Below are positions 36,301 through 48,569 of a DNA stretch of 64,000 nucleotides, piece by piece. The position numbers and the translations under genes were made by a program. Source of the stretch: Paragonimus skrjabini miyazakii. Its lineage: Eukaryota; Platyhelminthes; Trematoda; Plagiorchiida; Troglotrematidae. The notes beneath the pieces are model-generated. The model did no database searches, had not been told where the DNA came from, and saw only the letters and a program-made list of their open reading frames with translations. The stretch's first letter is position 1. Every line of letters begins with the position of its first letter. The DNA lies in NCBI GenBank assembly GCA_014338405.1, contig JTDE01000136.1, positions 182,229 to 246,228 of the forward strand, in the 5' to 3' direction.

Positions 36301-39300
36301 ACCGGGCTTTTGTTCTAAGCAGACAAAGAAGTAACTAGCTGCACTGGGATGCGCACCATCGGAGAGTATATTAAGTTCTTCTCAGTGCAATTTCTACATT
36401 TTGCTCAAGTTGTATGGCAAGCCAGACCCATGATTTTCTTCAATTGTTGTTCAGTTGGTGTTTCAATCTTTTCTGTAAAGACTAGAGGATATACATTATT
36501 TCATACGACAAAAAAGACGGATTTGCCTTTTTCTAGCATAGTTTATTGAGTACGTGTACAACGGACATGGACGGTAAGAAGAAGCTGTCTGGTATCGTAT
36601 TCAATGTGTACGGGGCACTGACTGTGAAAATGCTCATGTTAGTCATTCTACTAAGAGCTTCTCTGAGCTCATTGCTTCTACTCATCACAGTGTTCTAAAA
36701 GACAATGCATTTTTCTTTCCCTTACTCTACTCTCAAATTTTAATGAGAAATCGAGTTCTTAACATTTTTCGTTTCCATCCTATATTTTCTGTCCTTCGTC
36801 GAATCTGCAGTTTGTTTTTCCACTTATTCTTTTATGGTTCCCGTTCATGTCTATCAGCATTACTCAGTCATTTGACCGATCCGTTTCTTTAACCGAATGC
36901 TGATTGGTACTCCTGCATTCACTCATTATATTGCATTTCATATGTGCAATTGGAGTCGGTGAAAGCAGTGACGTCTAAGCGTAACTAATTACGTGTCAAT
37001 ATATGTAGTGCTTTTCGGGAGCAACATTTTTTTCTAACCAAGCTTTTCCCGCGGTGTTTTTGAGATGAGTGATAAATTTGAGAAGGGATTATTTGATTAT
37101 TAATCCCACCAAACTGTGTAGGATGTTAACCACAAAATGAGAGCCTGTAACATGATTTACCAGGGTGTGATGCTGTTGATATAGGGAGCTGTCATCACGG
37201 TTCCACTTCTGAGTAATGAGAATCGAATTAAGCATATTCTTTCCACGAAGTTTGATTTCATGCTGATGTAACATCTAAATCACCGGTATTCAGTCCTCAA
37301 CTTCTAAATAAAGTAACTTATCTTCTTGCTACTTCTTGAAATATATGTTCGAATTGAGCTTATTGAAGTCACTCTAGCCAACATGTTTACATCGCACGAC
37401 CGCACTATCTAGAATGATCTGTTTTCTTGTTTTGGGTGATGATACAATGTTAATATGGTATCCACTACGATAGGAATTTATGCTCCATGTTTGAATGATA
37501 CGTTGAAATCTGATAATGATACCAGATGCCTACAGGTCATTGTGTCTAGTTAACATTCTCACGTTGATGTAAATGGTTATGTTCATTTTGTGAAAATTAT
37601 TTTGGCAAGAAACACTTTGAACATAAGGCACTACTGTTGCGATACGTGTTTTAATTTGTCGTATAGTTTTTGCAAAATATGGGTCACCTGGCGAACAGTT
37701 TAGAATGTTTGCAATGACTAGATAACATAGACTATCACAATTGATCAGTGACTCATTTGGACAAGAATAGCTATTGCCTTGTTGTTCGGTCCTGTCTTGA
37801 GCAGTCTACTGATCCCCAGCCCCAGGGCAAGGCTGTTGGCTTATTAGTCTGTCTGCTTCGTATTCGGTTGGGTCGAATCTTCAAAAATAACAATTCGTTC
37901 ACAAAAGTCCAAGGATGGTTCTCAGGTTCCTCAGTCGTTTATAGGCAATCGATAAAACCTATTTTTCTGTCGACATTAGGCCACGCGGACATGCTTAGAA
38001 TTTGAGGTTCTCAGAAACGAAGACGTTAGTTTCGAAGTAAATGCAGACGAACAATTTAAATAAACTCAGAGGATGTTGTATGATTATCTGTGAAAATTTT
38101 TCAAAACGGGGACTATACTTGCGTTTAGTTTAAGTCCCATTCATACACGTTAGCGTGGATGGACACAAGCTAACCTCCGAACTGACAGCTTGCACGAGAC
38201 ATGCAGGAACTTCAAAGTGTGTTATGTTTAGGACGTTCATTCTGTGACTTACCACTCAGAACTGTTTTTTCTTTAGATTGGTCACGTAGAGATAGTCAAG
38301 CCGAACAAGCGCTTTAATTTGATCATTCTGACGAGTTTCAATCATAAAATGTTTAGTTGATTTGGGAATAAGCATATTGGAGTATTGAATTTCTTGAATA
38401 TTACGCTTTCTTACAAAATGAGGTCGTTAGAACACTTGCGATTGGAATTCAAACGCCTCAGAAGGAGCAATACGTGGTTTGCTAAATCGGCGCGCCATAA
38501 TGACTACAAGCGAAATATTGTCGTCAGCATCAAGCACGTTTCACACTTGAACATACGTTGTGTGAACAAGTGTCATAGTGCTACTCTAGACAAATAGTAA
38601 CTAGAAAAAGTGTTCATAAACACGTGGTTGTTTGAGGGTGTGTTAGTTGCTTCCTCTAGCTGTTAAACTTATTTTTCTCAACGTGAAATTGTCGGTAGCC
38701 ATTGATCAACTGTTGCCAAATCTTGAAATATTTTTAACTGAGACCTTTGCATCGAGTTACTTTGATGAAATGGAATTCTGAAGGTGAGTTCTAGTGATGT
38801 ATGTTTATATTATAAGCTATTATATAATCTCAAACTGTGAAGGTAATTATTGAGACGTTGGTTAGAGTGAATCTGTTCCGCTCGCCAGTTTGCTAACTAC
38901 CACATAACCTACGTTGTCGACTGGAATTGCTGTTCCATATGACAACGTGGATATCTTAAAGTAGTCTTGTGAACAAACGAGTTCCATCTCGTCGAATGCA
39001 ATATTTTGACTTTTCAGTATATTGGTGGAGTTCTTCTAGAAGAATTTGTTTTCAGGACGCTCAGCATCTGAAGCCACACACTAACCCTATACCAAGTACT
39101 ATGCTTTCATATACGTGTGCAATCAACCCTTAATGTTAAAGCCAGCACACTGTCAGCTCATTGGTTGTTACAATTCTGTTACGAATATAGCGTACCTTTC
39201 TCATGTCATTTAATGCATACATTAAAAACATTGGAAAATTCTGGATCTTATTAAAAAAATTTCACCTCCGTTCTGTCTGTTGACTAGTCCTTGTTCCGAG

Positions 39301-40400
39301 CAAGTGACATCACTTGTGACTGTAAGTAAACAGAATCTGAATTGTTCAGCTTTTGGTGAGCAAATATGTTTATCACTTTGATACGTTGTGGAACGCAGAG
39401 TGTGCAAGATAAGGAAGGTGATTTATCAGTACATGTGTAGCAAAATAGCACCCAATTCAAATGTTCACTTCAGCATCTCAGCAACAACATTTCAACAAGG
39501 TAAAAATTAGGTTATGGATAGAAATCATTGACAGAAATCCCCTACCACTCATAAGTAATCAAATACAGCCCAATAAGTCAATGGTTTATGTGATTTCAAC
39601 TTGGACGACGTACGGTCTCTCACAAATCCAGTTTCAATAAACTTATATTTGGAATACTATGCATCAATAAACTTGATATAAATCTAAGCAGATAAACCTT
39701 CGAGTACGATAAGAGATGCCAACATCCGGCAACATTCGTTCACATCAACCAGATACCGGGCATCGTAAGCTCAGTATTTGCAGTACCTAACCATTTAACA
39801 TAAAGCGTCTTGTGGTAAGTTTAGTCGTGTTGTGTAAGATATTGCAGTTAAATTACTTGAGTAGGGTCTGGCAGATGAGCGAATCAATCCCGTTAACGTA
39901 CATAACCCCAGAGCTACTCTGAACATATATTTTTCGTGATAGTATGTAGAGTTGTATATAACTAATTGTAATGACAAATGATTAAACAATTGTATAAATC
40001 ATTCGGTGAATTTGTTGGAGAACATTTTCAAAATAGCCGTAGGATATATACTTTTAACTGTGCAATATTTACCATCTGTGAAATCTTAAACTGATTCTTT
40101 CAGTTCCAAATGTTTATTCCAACACAAATAACCAACCATTTTATATGCTTGCGTATCTTTAGTTGCACCGCCCACGTAGTTTCATATCTGTTTATTTGGG
40201 CGCTTTGTAATTCTCCTGCAAGTTACACAAATGTGGTTCTTCAATTTTTATTAGGATGCATGCTACATTCCGTAAAAAGTGACTATTGAATTAACTTCGA
40301 ATTTAACAGATATCAGGCACCTTTTAGGATAGGACCGTTGATCATTTTTTGCCACGTACATTCTATCGGCGTCGTTCCGTCGAGTGACTGAATCAGTTAG
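36301..40400. other. Intergenic, nothing recognised
   Basis: Frames at 37.75-38.00 and 38.39-38.60 kb (+) have no motif or bounded splice sites. No repeats shared with other parts of the window. Confidence 0.4.
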
Positions 40401-40401
40401 C

Positions 40402-40737
40402 TTATTCTATCACGATTAGGAATAGACAGGCTGGTAAACAAGATGTTCTCAACTTTTCTCGACCGGTTTTTATCACTGTGATACAAGTCACGTAGACCCC
40501 AGAAACCTCATGTAAATACTTCAGTGTGAGAACCTCCTCTCTACTGGTCAGGTCGTTTGGCACGGAAGGTTTGTACACCCACAAATGTATAACAGTTGAA
40601 TAGTGTCCATTACCAGTCCACATCTTTACAGCTTTCGCTTGCTTTACACATATCTGGGGTTCGCCTTTACATAAGTAAACGCTGGCCCCTATTGATATTA
40701 TATCTATCAGAGTGATAAACAACTCGGAGTTCAGCAT
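40402..40737 (-). CDS. 111-codon open frame, unrecognised
   Basis: A minus frame starting at an ATG. It contains a hydrophobic start (LFITLIDIISIGASVYL), a WTGNGHYSTVIHLWVYKPS segment and EEVLTLKYLHEVSGVYVTC. The last part has the alternating pattern of a beta-sandwich domain (inference, weak). No acceptor or donor fixes its limits. It could be part of an extracellular protein exon or chance. Confidence 0.28.
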   Translation of the reverse strand: MLNSELFITLIDIISIGASVYLCKGEPQICVKQAKAVKMWTGNGHYSTVIHLWVYKPSVPNDLTSREEVLTLKYLHEVSGVYVTCITVIKTGREKLRTSCLPACLFLIVIE

Positions 40738-40965
40738 CCCCGTCTGTCGATCACACAGTCACAAATCGGACCATCATTCATGAGAAACGTTTATTGAACA
40801 ATAACGCCACATTCCTCAATTCCAACCATGATGTTGCAGTCATTGTTACAGTTTGTTAATATCTAAGTTACTACCCGAGGTGACTTTTTCATAACTGTGG
40901 CTATCAGGAATTTTGCACTCGTTGAAGGGTGCAACAATTGACTAATTGGTAAATAACTAAAAAGT

Positions 40966-41241
40966 GATGAGCGTTCTCATATGATAATTCGGTCGTGCCT
41001 AATGTGTCAATGGCGCAGTGGTAAACACGGTTGCCTCATGAACAGCATGTCCGTGGTTCAAGTCCCGGCAATGACGATGATATGCACTACTGCTGAGCTC
41101 TAATGAGAGCGAAACTCGAGTCTAGTGCTTCTTTTCGAAAGGGGCCGACTGGAAAGTCTATGGGAATGCGACAGCTGCGATCAATTGTGGGTGATGTTCA
41201 GTCTGAATGAAAATCAAAATCCCCTACCACTCATCAGTAAC
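40966..41241 (+). mobile_element. tRNA-derived SINE, family A (best copy)
   Basis: Complete element used here as the family reference. It has the 5' GAGCGTTCTCATATGATAAT, a box A GGCGCAGTGGT, a box B GTGGTTCAAGTCCC, then GATATGCACTACTG, CGAAACTCGAGTCTAGTGC, GCGACAGCTGCGATCAATTG and the 3' end CTACCACTCATCAGTAAC. Both pol III boxes are intact and spaced as in a tRNA gene, so this copy could in principle be transcribed. No poly(A) or other simple tail is obvious after CAGTAAC. Confidence 0.85.
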
Positions 41242-43390
41242 TAAAAAGGGGTTTTGCGCATTAAGTTGACATCTTACATAAAAATCGGAATGTTTGAGGA
41301 AAAACGGTTAAAATTGTCTTGAGAATCACATGCTAGGTGAACACACTATTTGAAACGTGAAACTCTGCAGTATAGAAAGTGACAGTACGTGAACGGAGAT
41401 GAAATTTGTTTGAATGTACACTTATAAGGCATCAACACAACGATCGACAACTACAACAAGGTTTACACAAACTAAAAGTAATAGCTGCTACTTAGAACAA
41501 AAAACTACAAGTCATTTCGGAGGTAAATTGAAAAAGGGTTTGTTTATGAATGAATGAAATTTTTCCTTGACCATATGTACTTCCTCAGCTAACTTGAGTA
41601 GTGGTTGTTAAATCCGTTGGGGATCATCCAGACATTCCATTGAGTTACGCGTCACTTGTAAAACCAGTAAAGTCCGCTGAGAACATTCGTTAACCAGAAC
41701 GATCTTGAGGTTTCTATAAGCGACAAAATGGCAACAAAAATAGGCAAGTTTTATACAGTACTATAGAAAATGTATAAAACAATAATTTTCTCTTACCTCA
41801 AACGTGAAGCAACCAGGTGTTCAAACCACAGAACAGTTGCATGTTCACATGAAATGACTAGAAACGAACAGCGATTAAATTCCAACTCCAACTCGTCCTC
41901 AAAATCACAGAATGGCGGAAGGAAGCACGATCAGTCGCCCTAAAATAATAGCAGTACACGGCAATAACACAGTCAAAGTCGAATATATATTCCATACATT
42001 TAAGCCAACTACTCTCGAACACCATGTGACTGCTACCAAAGAATTTAACATTCTTATGCAATTTATCAGAAATGTACAAATGTACAAAACTAAGCTGTAT
42101 TTACAATAAGAATTAAGCTTGAACCAGTGAGTTTTCTGGAACCAGTTTACTCAATAAAACAAAATCACGCTAATGCTTCGCATTACGCACCTTGTTTAAG
42201 ATGGAAAACTATTTGCATATTCAATAAATAAAGAAAAATGAACCAATCAGAACTGAGTCACACATTACTAAAAACTTTATCTTATTTGCTTAGCAATTTT
42301 AAAAATGAATATTAACAAGATTCTTTGAAGGACAATCTCTGTTCTTTTTTCTAGTGACTTAAAGGACAAGACTACTGGATATAGAAAGAAATTTAGCCGA
42401 ATACAAAAAAACGGGTAAGTAGCAAGAGCAGGCACATTGAAGTCAATATTGATTGGATTTAGTTGATAATATAGAAAAGCTTTGAAGCTTTCCGTGCATT
42501 ATCAGACGCGGGTTTGATTGTAACATTTTCGCCTTTTGTGAAATGAAAAATTAACAAACTGTTCAGAGAATTCCTACCACAATCTGAAAAACATTTTACG
42601 GATGTGCCAAAGAGCATTACATGCTTCGGTAGTAAACTAAGGAACCGAATACTAGTATTGCACATTTTCCGAAATGCTAAGCCGTTGTCTGTTCTCATCA
42701 GCAAAAAACGGTAGCACACTCTGAACTATAAACCATTTGAGCAACAGCAACAGTAGCAGCCGCCACGATCAGATCCAACACCAAAGTGTGAAGTGTTATC
42801 AAGTATATGGCGAAACATCCATTGTGTATCAACGTTTCCTTGATGAACACGAACAATCTGAGTTGTTATTATGCCATAGCATGTCGAACGCGATACTCAG
42901 CTCCGTGTTTCTGCTCTCTCCACCCGTATACTGTTTGCTGAGTTACAGTATTCTTCTGATTTAAAAAGTGAGTGATATTTGCATTCTTTTTTTATCGAAA
43001 CTAGGCCACGTACTCCACTTTAAATTTCACATTCGAATTTGAATCACTTGACTACGTTTATAAAAAAGTTAGTTTTTGAGAAGAGAAAACCGCCGCTCAC
43101 ATTTTGAATGGAGTATCCAGTAACGTTCTGTTGCGAGGTTAAGGTCTCATACAGCAGTTAATTATGTCTATGGAGAAAAATCAAACCGTTCTGTGGTCAG
43201 CTAATGGATCAACTGGGTCAACCAATAAAATCATTTTTTCAGAAACACAAGAGGTAATGACCTTGGAAGTGTGTTCATTGGGTGGCTACGTTTTGTACTA
43301 CAACTCACCGATTGCTCAGACATGGGATCCCAACAAGCCCATGTTAAAAATATATTACCTTTCCTGGACTGATTAACTTGTGTATTTTGG
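41242..43390. other. Intergenic; small ATG frames only
   Basis: Frames of 65 codons (41912-42109, +) and 70 codons (43164-43376, +) begin with ATG and look protein-like, but neither has splice or homology support. Otherwise nothing recognised. Confidence 0.35.
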
Positions 43391-43399
43391 ACGTGGCAC

Positions 43400-43570
43400 A
43401 ATCGATAACAATCTGGACTTTGACTGAGTTCGAACTGGCGACAGTCACAGCGTGCTAAAACATGGCAAGCACTCTATATTTATGTGACCACATCGAGAAT
43501 TCACAAGTTCCACAATTAGTCCCATTCACTTATCCAGTCCTCTTTGTCGTATGGATTCCACCAAAAGTTT
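43400..43570 (-). mobile_element. SINE family B, inverted
   Basis: The reverse complement reads GGTGGAATCCATACGA, GGACTGGATAAGTGAATGGG, ACTTGTGAATTCTCGA, TAGAGTGCTTGCC, then GACTGTCGCCAGTTCGAACT and CAAAGTCCAGATTG. This follows the 60.84 kb copy landmark for landmark (GGTGAATTCCATATGA; GGGACAGGTGGG; TAGAGCGCTTGC; CTGTCGCTGGTTCGAGTT). It is head to head with the plus copy that follows. Confidence 0.65.
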
Positions 43571-43574
43571 CGGT

Positions 43575-43725
43575 AGGTAAGTGACTGAAAATGTGTGATT
43601 TCTGAGCTTCCGGCATGGATCAACTGGTAAAGCAGGTGGTGCGTTTTGGCATGCTGTTCCTGTCGCTTGCTCAAATCCAGCCAAACTTCACAGTTCATGA
43701 AACTGGATCTGTTCCAACTTATCAG
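43575..43725 (+). mobile_element. SINE family B, 5' truncated
   Basis: Landmarks in order: GTAGGTAAGTGACTG, AAAATGTGTGATTTCTGAGC, CATGGATCAACTGGTAAAGC (box A region), GGCATGCTGTTCCTGTCGCT, TGCTCAAATCCAG (box B) and AACTTCACAGTT. It is the plus partner of the inverted copy at 43400-43570. Confidence 0.7.
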
Positions 43726-46700
43726 ATCTGCCATACTAGTTATAAGTAAACTGTCTTCACCCATTTAGTTACTGCCACTTGGTCATCTACATCAGGAAAA
43801 CAGAGAAACACTTAGGCCATCGAATGAAGGAGCACAGTATGAAGTATGTCGAAGAGGTAACAAGTCAGAGCGCTATATCGATTACGAATTAAACACGAAA
43901 CCGACAGTCAGTCTCTGAATGTACATCAACGAATGAGTACCACCGAGGTAGTTCGGTCTGTTTGCGCAACTAGTACAGTCGGTCTGTGTTTTTCGTGATA
44001 ACTCTTCTTATCAGAAAGTCGCTTTCCGTAGTCAGTACACTACTCCAACCGATCCTCAGTTTGCCACTGGCGAAGTACGCTCAAACTCGCGTTTGCGTAT
44101 TCACAATGTCGCCCTGTAGACTTAACCCTATCAGTTGACAATTTGATTTTACCTATCTGCACACAGCTAATTGAAGTGTATTCCTGTAACGACACACGAA
44201 AATGATACCGCGTACTACGCGGTAGACTTCGCGTTGTAGACATCTCTGATGTCACTGACTCAACGACATTCTTCGTTCACTTGTGTGCAACAGCATGCAG
44301 TTGACCTATCCCTCTCATTGCTGTATTCTTTTAACGTCCTAGATCCCCCACACTTGATCAGTGTTTCCACTCAACTTTTAATGCATCCTTCTGTTTGGTA
44401 CCTGACCTTGAGATGATGGCTAAATGTTGGGATATTTCCGTCGTTGCAATGGTTTAAATTGCTAAGGTCGTGGTTGCTAGATGCTCTGTTATGAGCTTCG
44501 CCATTTTATCTTATGTAGGCACTGAATTCCTCCTTGTTCTGACAATATTATGGAGTCGTCGACTTACGGGTCTCACAATCACTGGACGAGAAGCCGGTAC
44601 CTGTGCCAATGGAATAAAATGATTTACAGACACTAGCTGTTCTAGTGTTTGTTGGTGTAGACCTGCAAGCTGTACAGTACGTTCCAGAAGTATGAGTCTG
44701 GCAAAAAAATTCGAGGTAGGAATAAAAGGACATAACCCGATTAGCAATTAAATTTAGGGCGTGTGCGAAACGTCAGAAAGTTTGAATTTTCCCTATTCTC
44801 ATCAGAACATACACCAAATAGCAGGTGAGTTAACCGAGTCGGGTGAGCAAACGGGTACAACACACATCGCTGAAACCACAGCCGATTTAGCTGGCTCGTG
44901 ATTGTTCTGTCATTTAGGTGAGATCCACTGTTATAAAAAACGGTCCGCGAAGGTGTCCGTGTCATGAGGCCCAATTGCAGAAGCCTCAGTTGTCGGATGC
45001 AGACAACCGTGGATCATTTTGCACGTGGTGTTCATCAAATGGGATATACAGTCAATAGTACTTACCAACGAAACAATATTCCATCTGAATGAATATGTGC
45101 ATCAACAGCATGTTGATCGCATCAATAAATCCATTGTTTCATCTCAGTTTGACGTCCACATAGTTCAAAGCTTATGGTTTTGGTAGGGCTTGTTAGAACA
45201 CGGATTATCGTGCCTTCTTTTACAGATAACGATGTTACAGGTGAATCGTGTATTCTCACAATCATCTACAAAATAGGGCATTCTTATGTTGGTTTTAAGT
45301 GGGGGATGGAAAGGTCACTCAGTTAAATTTATGTGTGGTTATTTCCACCTAATGACTCAACACAAAAACAAACGCAGCCAGACATTGAGCAGAACAAAGA
45401 TCGACAGTTTAAATGTTTATTTCAAATCTGGAATCACAATAAGCTAAGGATCACTTGACTGATAACGGAACACGGATGTGTAGTCTACTGCTAGATATGC
45501 ATAGCGAGTAGGTTGATATTGACCTAACTGATCAACACAATCAAACGGATTTGCATCCGATGCAAATCTCCGAAATCAGTTCGACTGAATGGAATTTTTT
45601 TATGAGAAAGCATCATTTGTTGAATTAATACCACATAGAAGCCCTGAATCCTGTTTACAGAATATAAGCAAAAACATACTGAACCCAAAACAGGTGAGAC
45701 CAGAAGGTTTTTTGACGTTGTACTTTTGCGTACTTTCAACATAAGTTTTACATCACGGATGAGTGAGACTGTAAAAATCCACATCAGCAAGTATGATTTT
45801 GGGGATGCTGGAATTAAAAATTATTGTGGAGTGCCTTGCTCCATTGTCAACAAATGTGGTTGAGTACACTCTAATTTTAATGAAGAACACTAGGTCAAGT
45901 CATAATGTTGTGATCTCAACAAATAGAAATTTTTTAGATCTGTTGAAGCAGTCCCATGCCTGTAATGCAAACTCAGGATTATTTTGATGGATTATGATGT
46001 TACAAACCATTGTTTTATGCAGTTGATATTTACCAGTTCATCGTTTGGGGTCTTTTGTTTTGTGAGAATCACACTTCAAATAGATAACATTGACTGGATA
46101 GACCATTCGGACGGGAGCAGATGAATTATGTGAAAAGACACACTAGGGTAATTATCATCCAAAAATGAGACGCTTAGGTATGTAAAGTGAATGCTAGTCA
46201 TTCTGTTGTTGTAGACCACAAACGATTATTTAGGAAACGGAATGAATTATACCAAAATATTGACTTTACTATGTACCTTATGGCTACAGACTTTAAGTGG
46301 CTTATTGGGACACGGAAGCTTTTTTCTTGAGCTCTACGAAACTCATTGGAGTGGTTTATCTTACGTGACATTGTATTTCCGTTACAGTTGCAATTAATTC
46401 CATGTAGATGAGTTTGACGTCAGTGATCAAGTGAGTTTACTGACAATTGGTGAAAAGCGGTACCGTTGAGTGTGTTGACTGGAGTCATCATAATGTTGTT
46501 TCATACAGTGTTAACGCTTTAATCTAATCACAACCCACAAACGTTAAAATGTTAGCTAAACATCATCAGTCAAAAAGCAATAAACAAATTAATTGTCATG
46601 TCTTAAAATTAGCAAACACATTGGATTATCGACACAGAAAATATTAGTTTATACACTTCTTTGTTACGTCTAAGTTTGCTTCCCATAAAATAAACTGAGT

Positions 46701-48185
46701 TGACGTGGATTACTGCTGGAATTAAGCCGAAATGCCGCAAAATCATTGTACGTTTCCCCAAATGTTTCACAAAATAAGTTGGGTTACATCAGTGTGCTAC
46801 TATTTGTACCAAACGAGGAGTTTGATAAGCTGCTATGACGTCGTGCCCACATACTGGTTTACTGTGCGTAGATAACGAGTTACATGTGTTTTTCTCAGTT
46901 CGTTCGTTAACCATCCTGATACACGAACTAAAAACGAATCAAAGTAGATAATTTATAGGCTGCTAACATGGTCACCATTATTACAGGCAACTCGGACAAT
47001 CAGGATACCCGCTTACCAAAAGATGTGAGAGTACTGTCCACTTTCTCTGCCTCTTTATATCCTACATGAGTTTCGTCCGCTTGAAACGAGCAAACCAATA
47101 AAAATCGAATGTATGATCTGATTATGCTGCATATTACCATCCTCACTGATTAAGTTAAATTACGAAAAAGTGGTATTCGTGTCGTCTGAGTCGAACAGAC
47201 GGGTGGACGGTCGGACGGACGTGGATGCACACACGCATCAGGGCACGTTAGCTGATCAGGCTTGTGCGTCCTAGTTTCCGGACATTGTAGCGTCATCGTC
47301 GGCTATCTGTTCGATTACAGCTAGTGTCGCAGAAATCAAGTGGAGATTTGCATAAAACTGAATGATTGATTGAGATGAGGGTGAGCTCTTTTTCCAAAGA
47401 AAAGTGGCCTCAGTCACATTTTCAATACCGTTTCGGGGGGTGTTACATACTGTCTGGTTCAGATGGGAGACAATTTAGCAAAAATGTGGAGAGGAGTTTG
47501 AGATATATTTAGTTTAGAATGATTTTATAAGACATGTTTCGTGTTCCGGATGAACGGACTGAAATGTTTACTGTTATGAAACTACGTCTAGATTAAACTC
47601 CTCACATTTGTAAGTTACACAGAATGAACTTCAGTGCCTGTATTACTGTTACGTACATCAGAAGATAGGTATATCCAAGGCAAGAGAAGCCCGTTCGACA
47701 GGAGGCTACATAGTTGGCAGCAGTTTTCACGGTCTGAATGGAACTTTCACGGCAACTAACATTGTAGTTTTATCGCAGACTCCACAACTATTTTTCAAGT
47801 TTAAATCTATGGATTTGTTCCTATGGAGGCTCGGGAAGAAGTAATCGTCAAGTCACGCGGTACTCATGGCTAATATCCTAGTAGGATATATTCAAGCTGA
47901 TTTGGGCCAACTGAGTAAGTTGGTCTCCAACTCACTGAACAAACCGAACTTTTAACTGTACCAATAACACTGTGTCCAAACGAAACGGTTAACTTCGAGC
48001 TAAGTTCCTTATTAAAGCGGTCCTGTTTTATTAAGAACTAGGAAAGTACAGACGATTATATCTTTACAACCACGTAATTATCGATTAGTCGGTTGAAACA
48101 GCACATACAATTGCAGTCATCTTGGGTATTTCTGGGGACTAGGTCAACTGGATCTCACATCAAAGTCATCGTTTGTCTAGCACAC
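43726..48185. other. Intergenic; GC-richer patches at 44.0-44.26, 44.55-44.96 and 47.17-47.34 kb
   Basis: The three patches are less AT-rich than the surroundings but show no recognisable protein motif or shared repeat. A short hairpin (ACACTAG...CTAGTGT) lies at 44630-44648. A GACGG-rich short tandem (about 47.20-47.22 kb) precedes the third patch. Confidence 0.35.
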
Positions 48186-48370
48186 TGTTCAAAGATTAAT
48201 TACACCTAAGATGGCATTATTGAAAAGCAAGACCTGATTCAAATATAGAACAAAGAAATCGATTTTACCGGTTATAAATGTGCACTTGGAACCCAAACAC
48301 ACAATGTGGTAGATAAAATCAAATTGAGCATTAATTTCAAAATATGGTATAGTTACGTTTACCAGAATAC

Positions 48371-48529
48371 CCGCGTTGATCATTAAACATGAGCGTACAA
48401 AATGCAATTTGACACGTGTATCATAGTTCGGCGTTAACGATTGGACCAAATACCGATTGATCCATTGACCAAATGCCCACCAATCAGGAATCGGTTGGCA
48501 TGGTTCGATTGAGTGGACTACGTATGATT
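48371..48529 (-). CDS. Candidate internal exon (53 codons), unrecognised
   Basis: On minus, the acceptor CTTGTTTTGACAG (exon from 48529) opens a frame that reads SYVVHSIEPCQPIPDWWAFG, QWINRYLVQSLTPNYDTRVK, then LHFVRSCLMINA. It is followed by a donor GCGG|GTATTC (exon end 48371) or, slightly further, CTG|GTAAAC (48363). The segment is rich in Trp, Tyr and charged residues, as in a globular domain, and composition falls off immediately outside the splice sites. No family recognised. Confidence 0.5.
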
Positions 48530-48569
48530 CTGTCAAAACAAGATTTGGGTAAGGGAAACACAAACGGCT

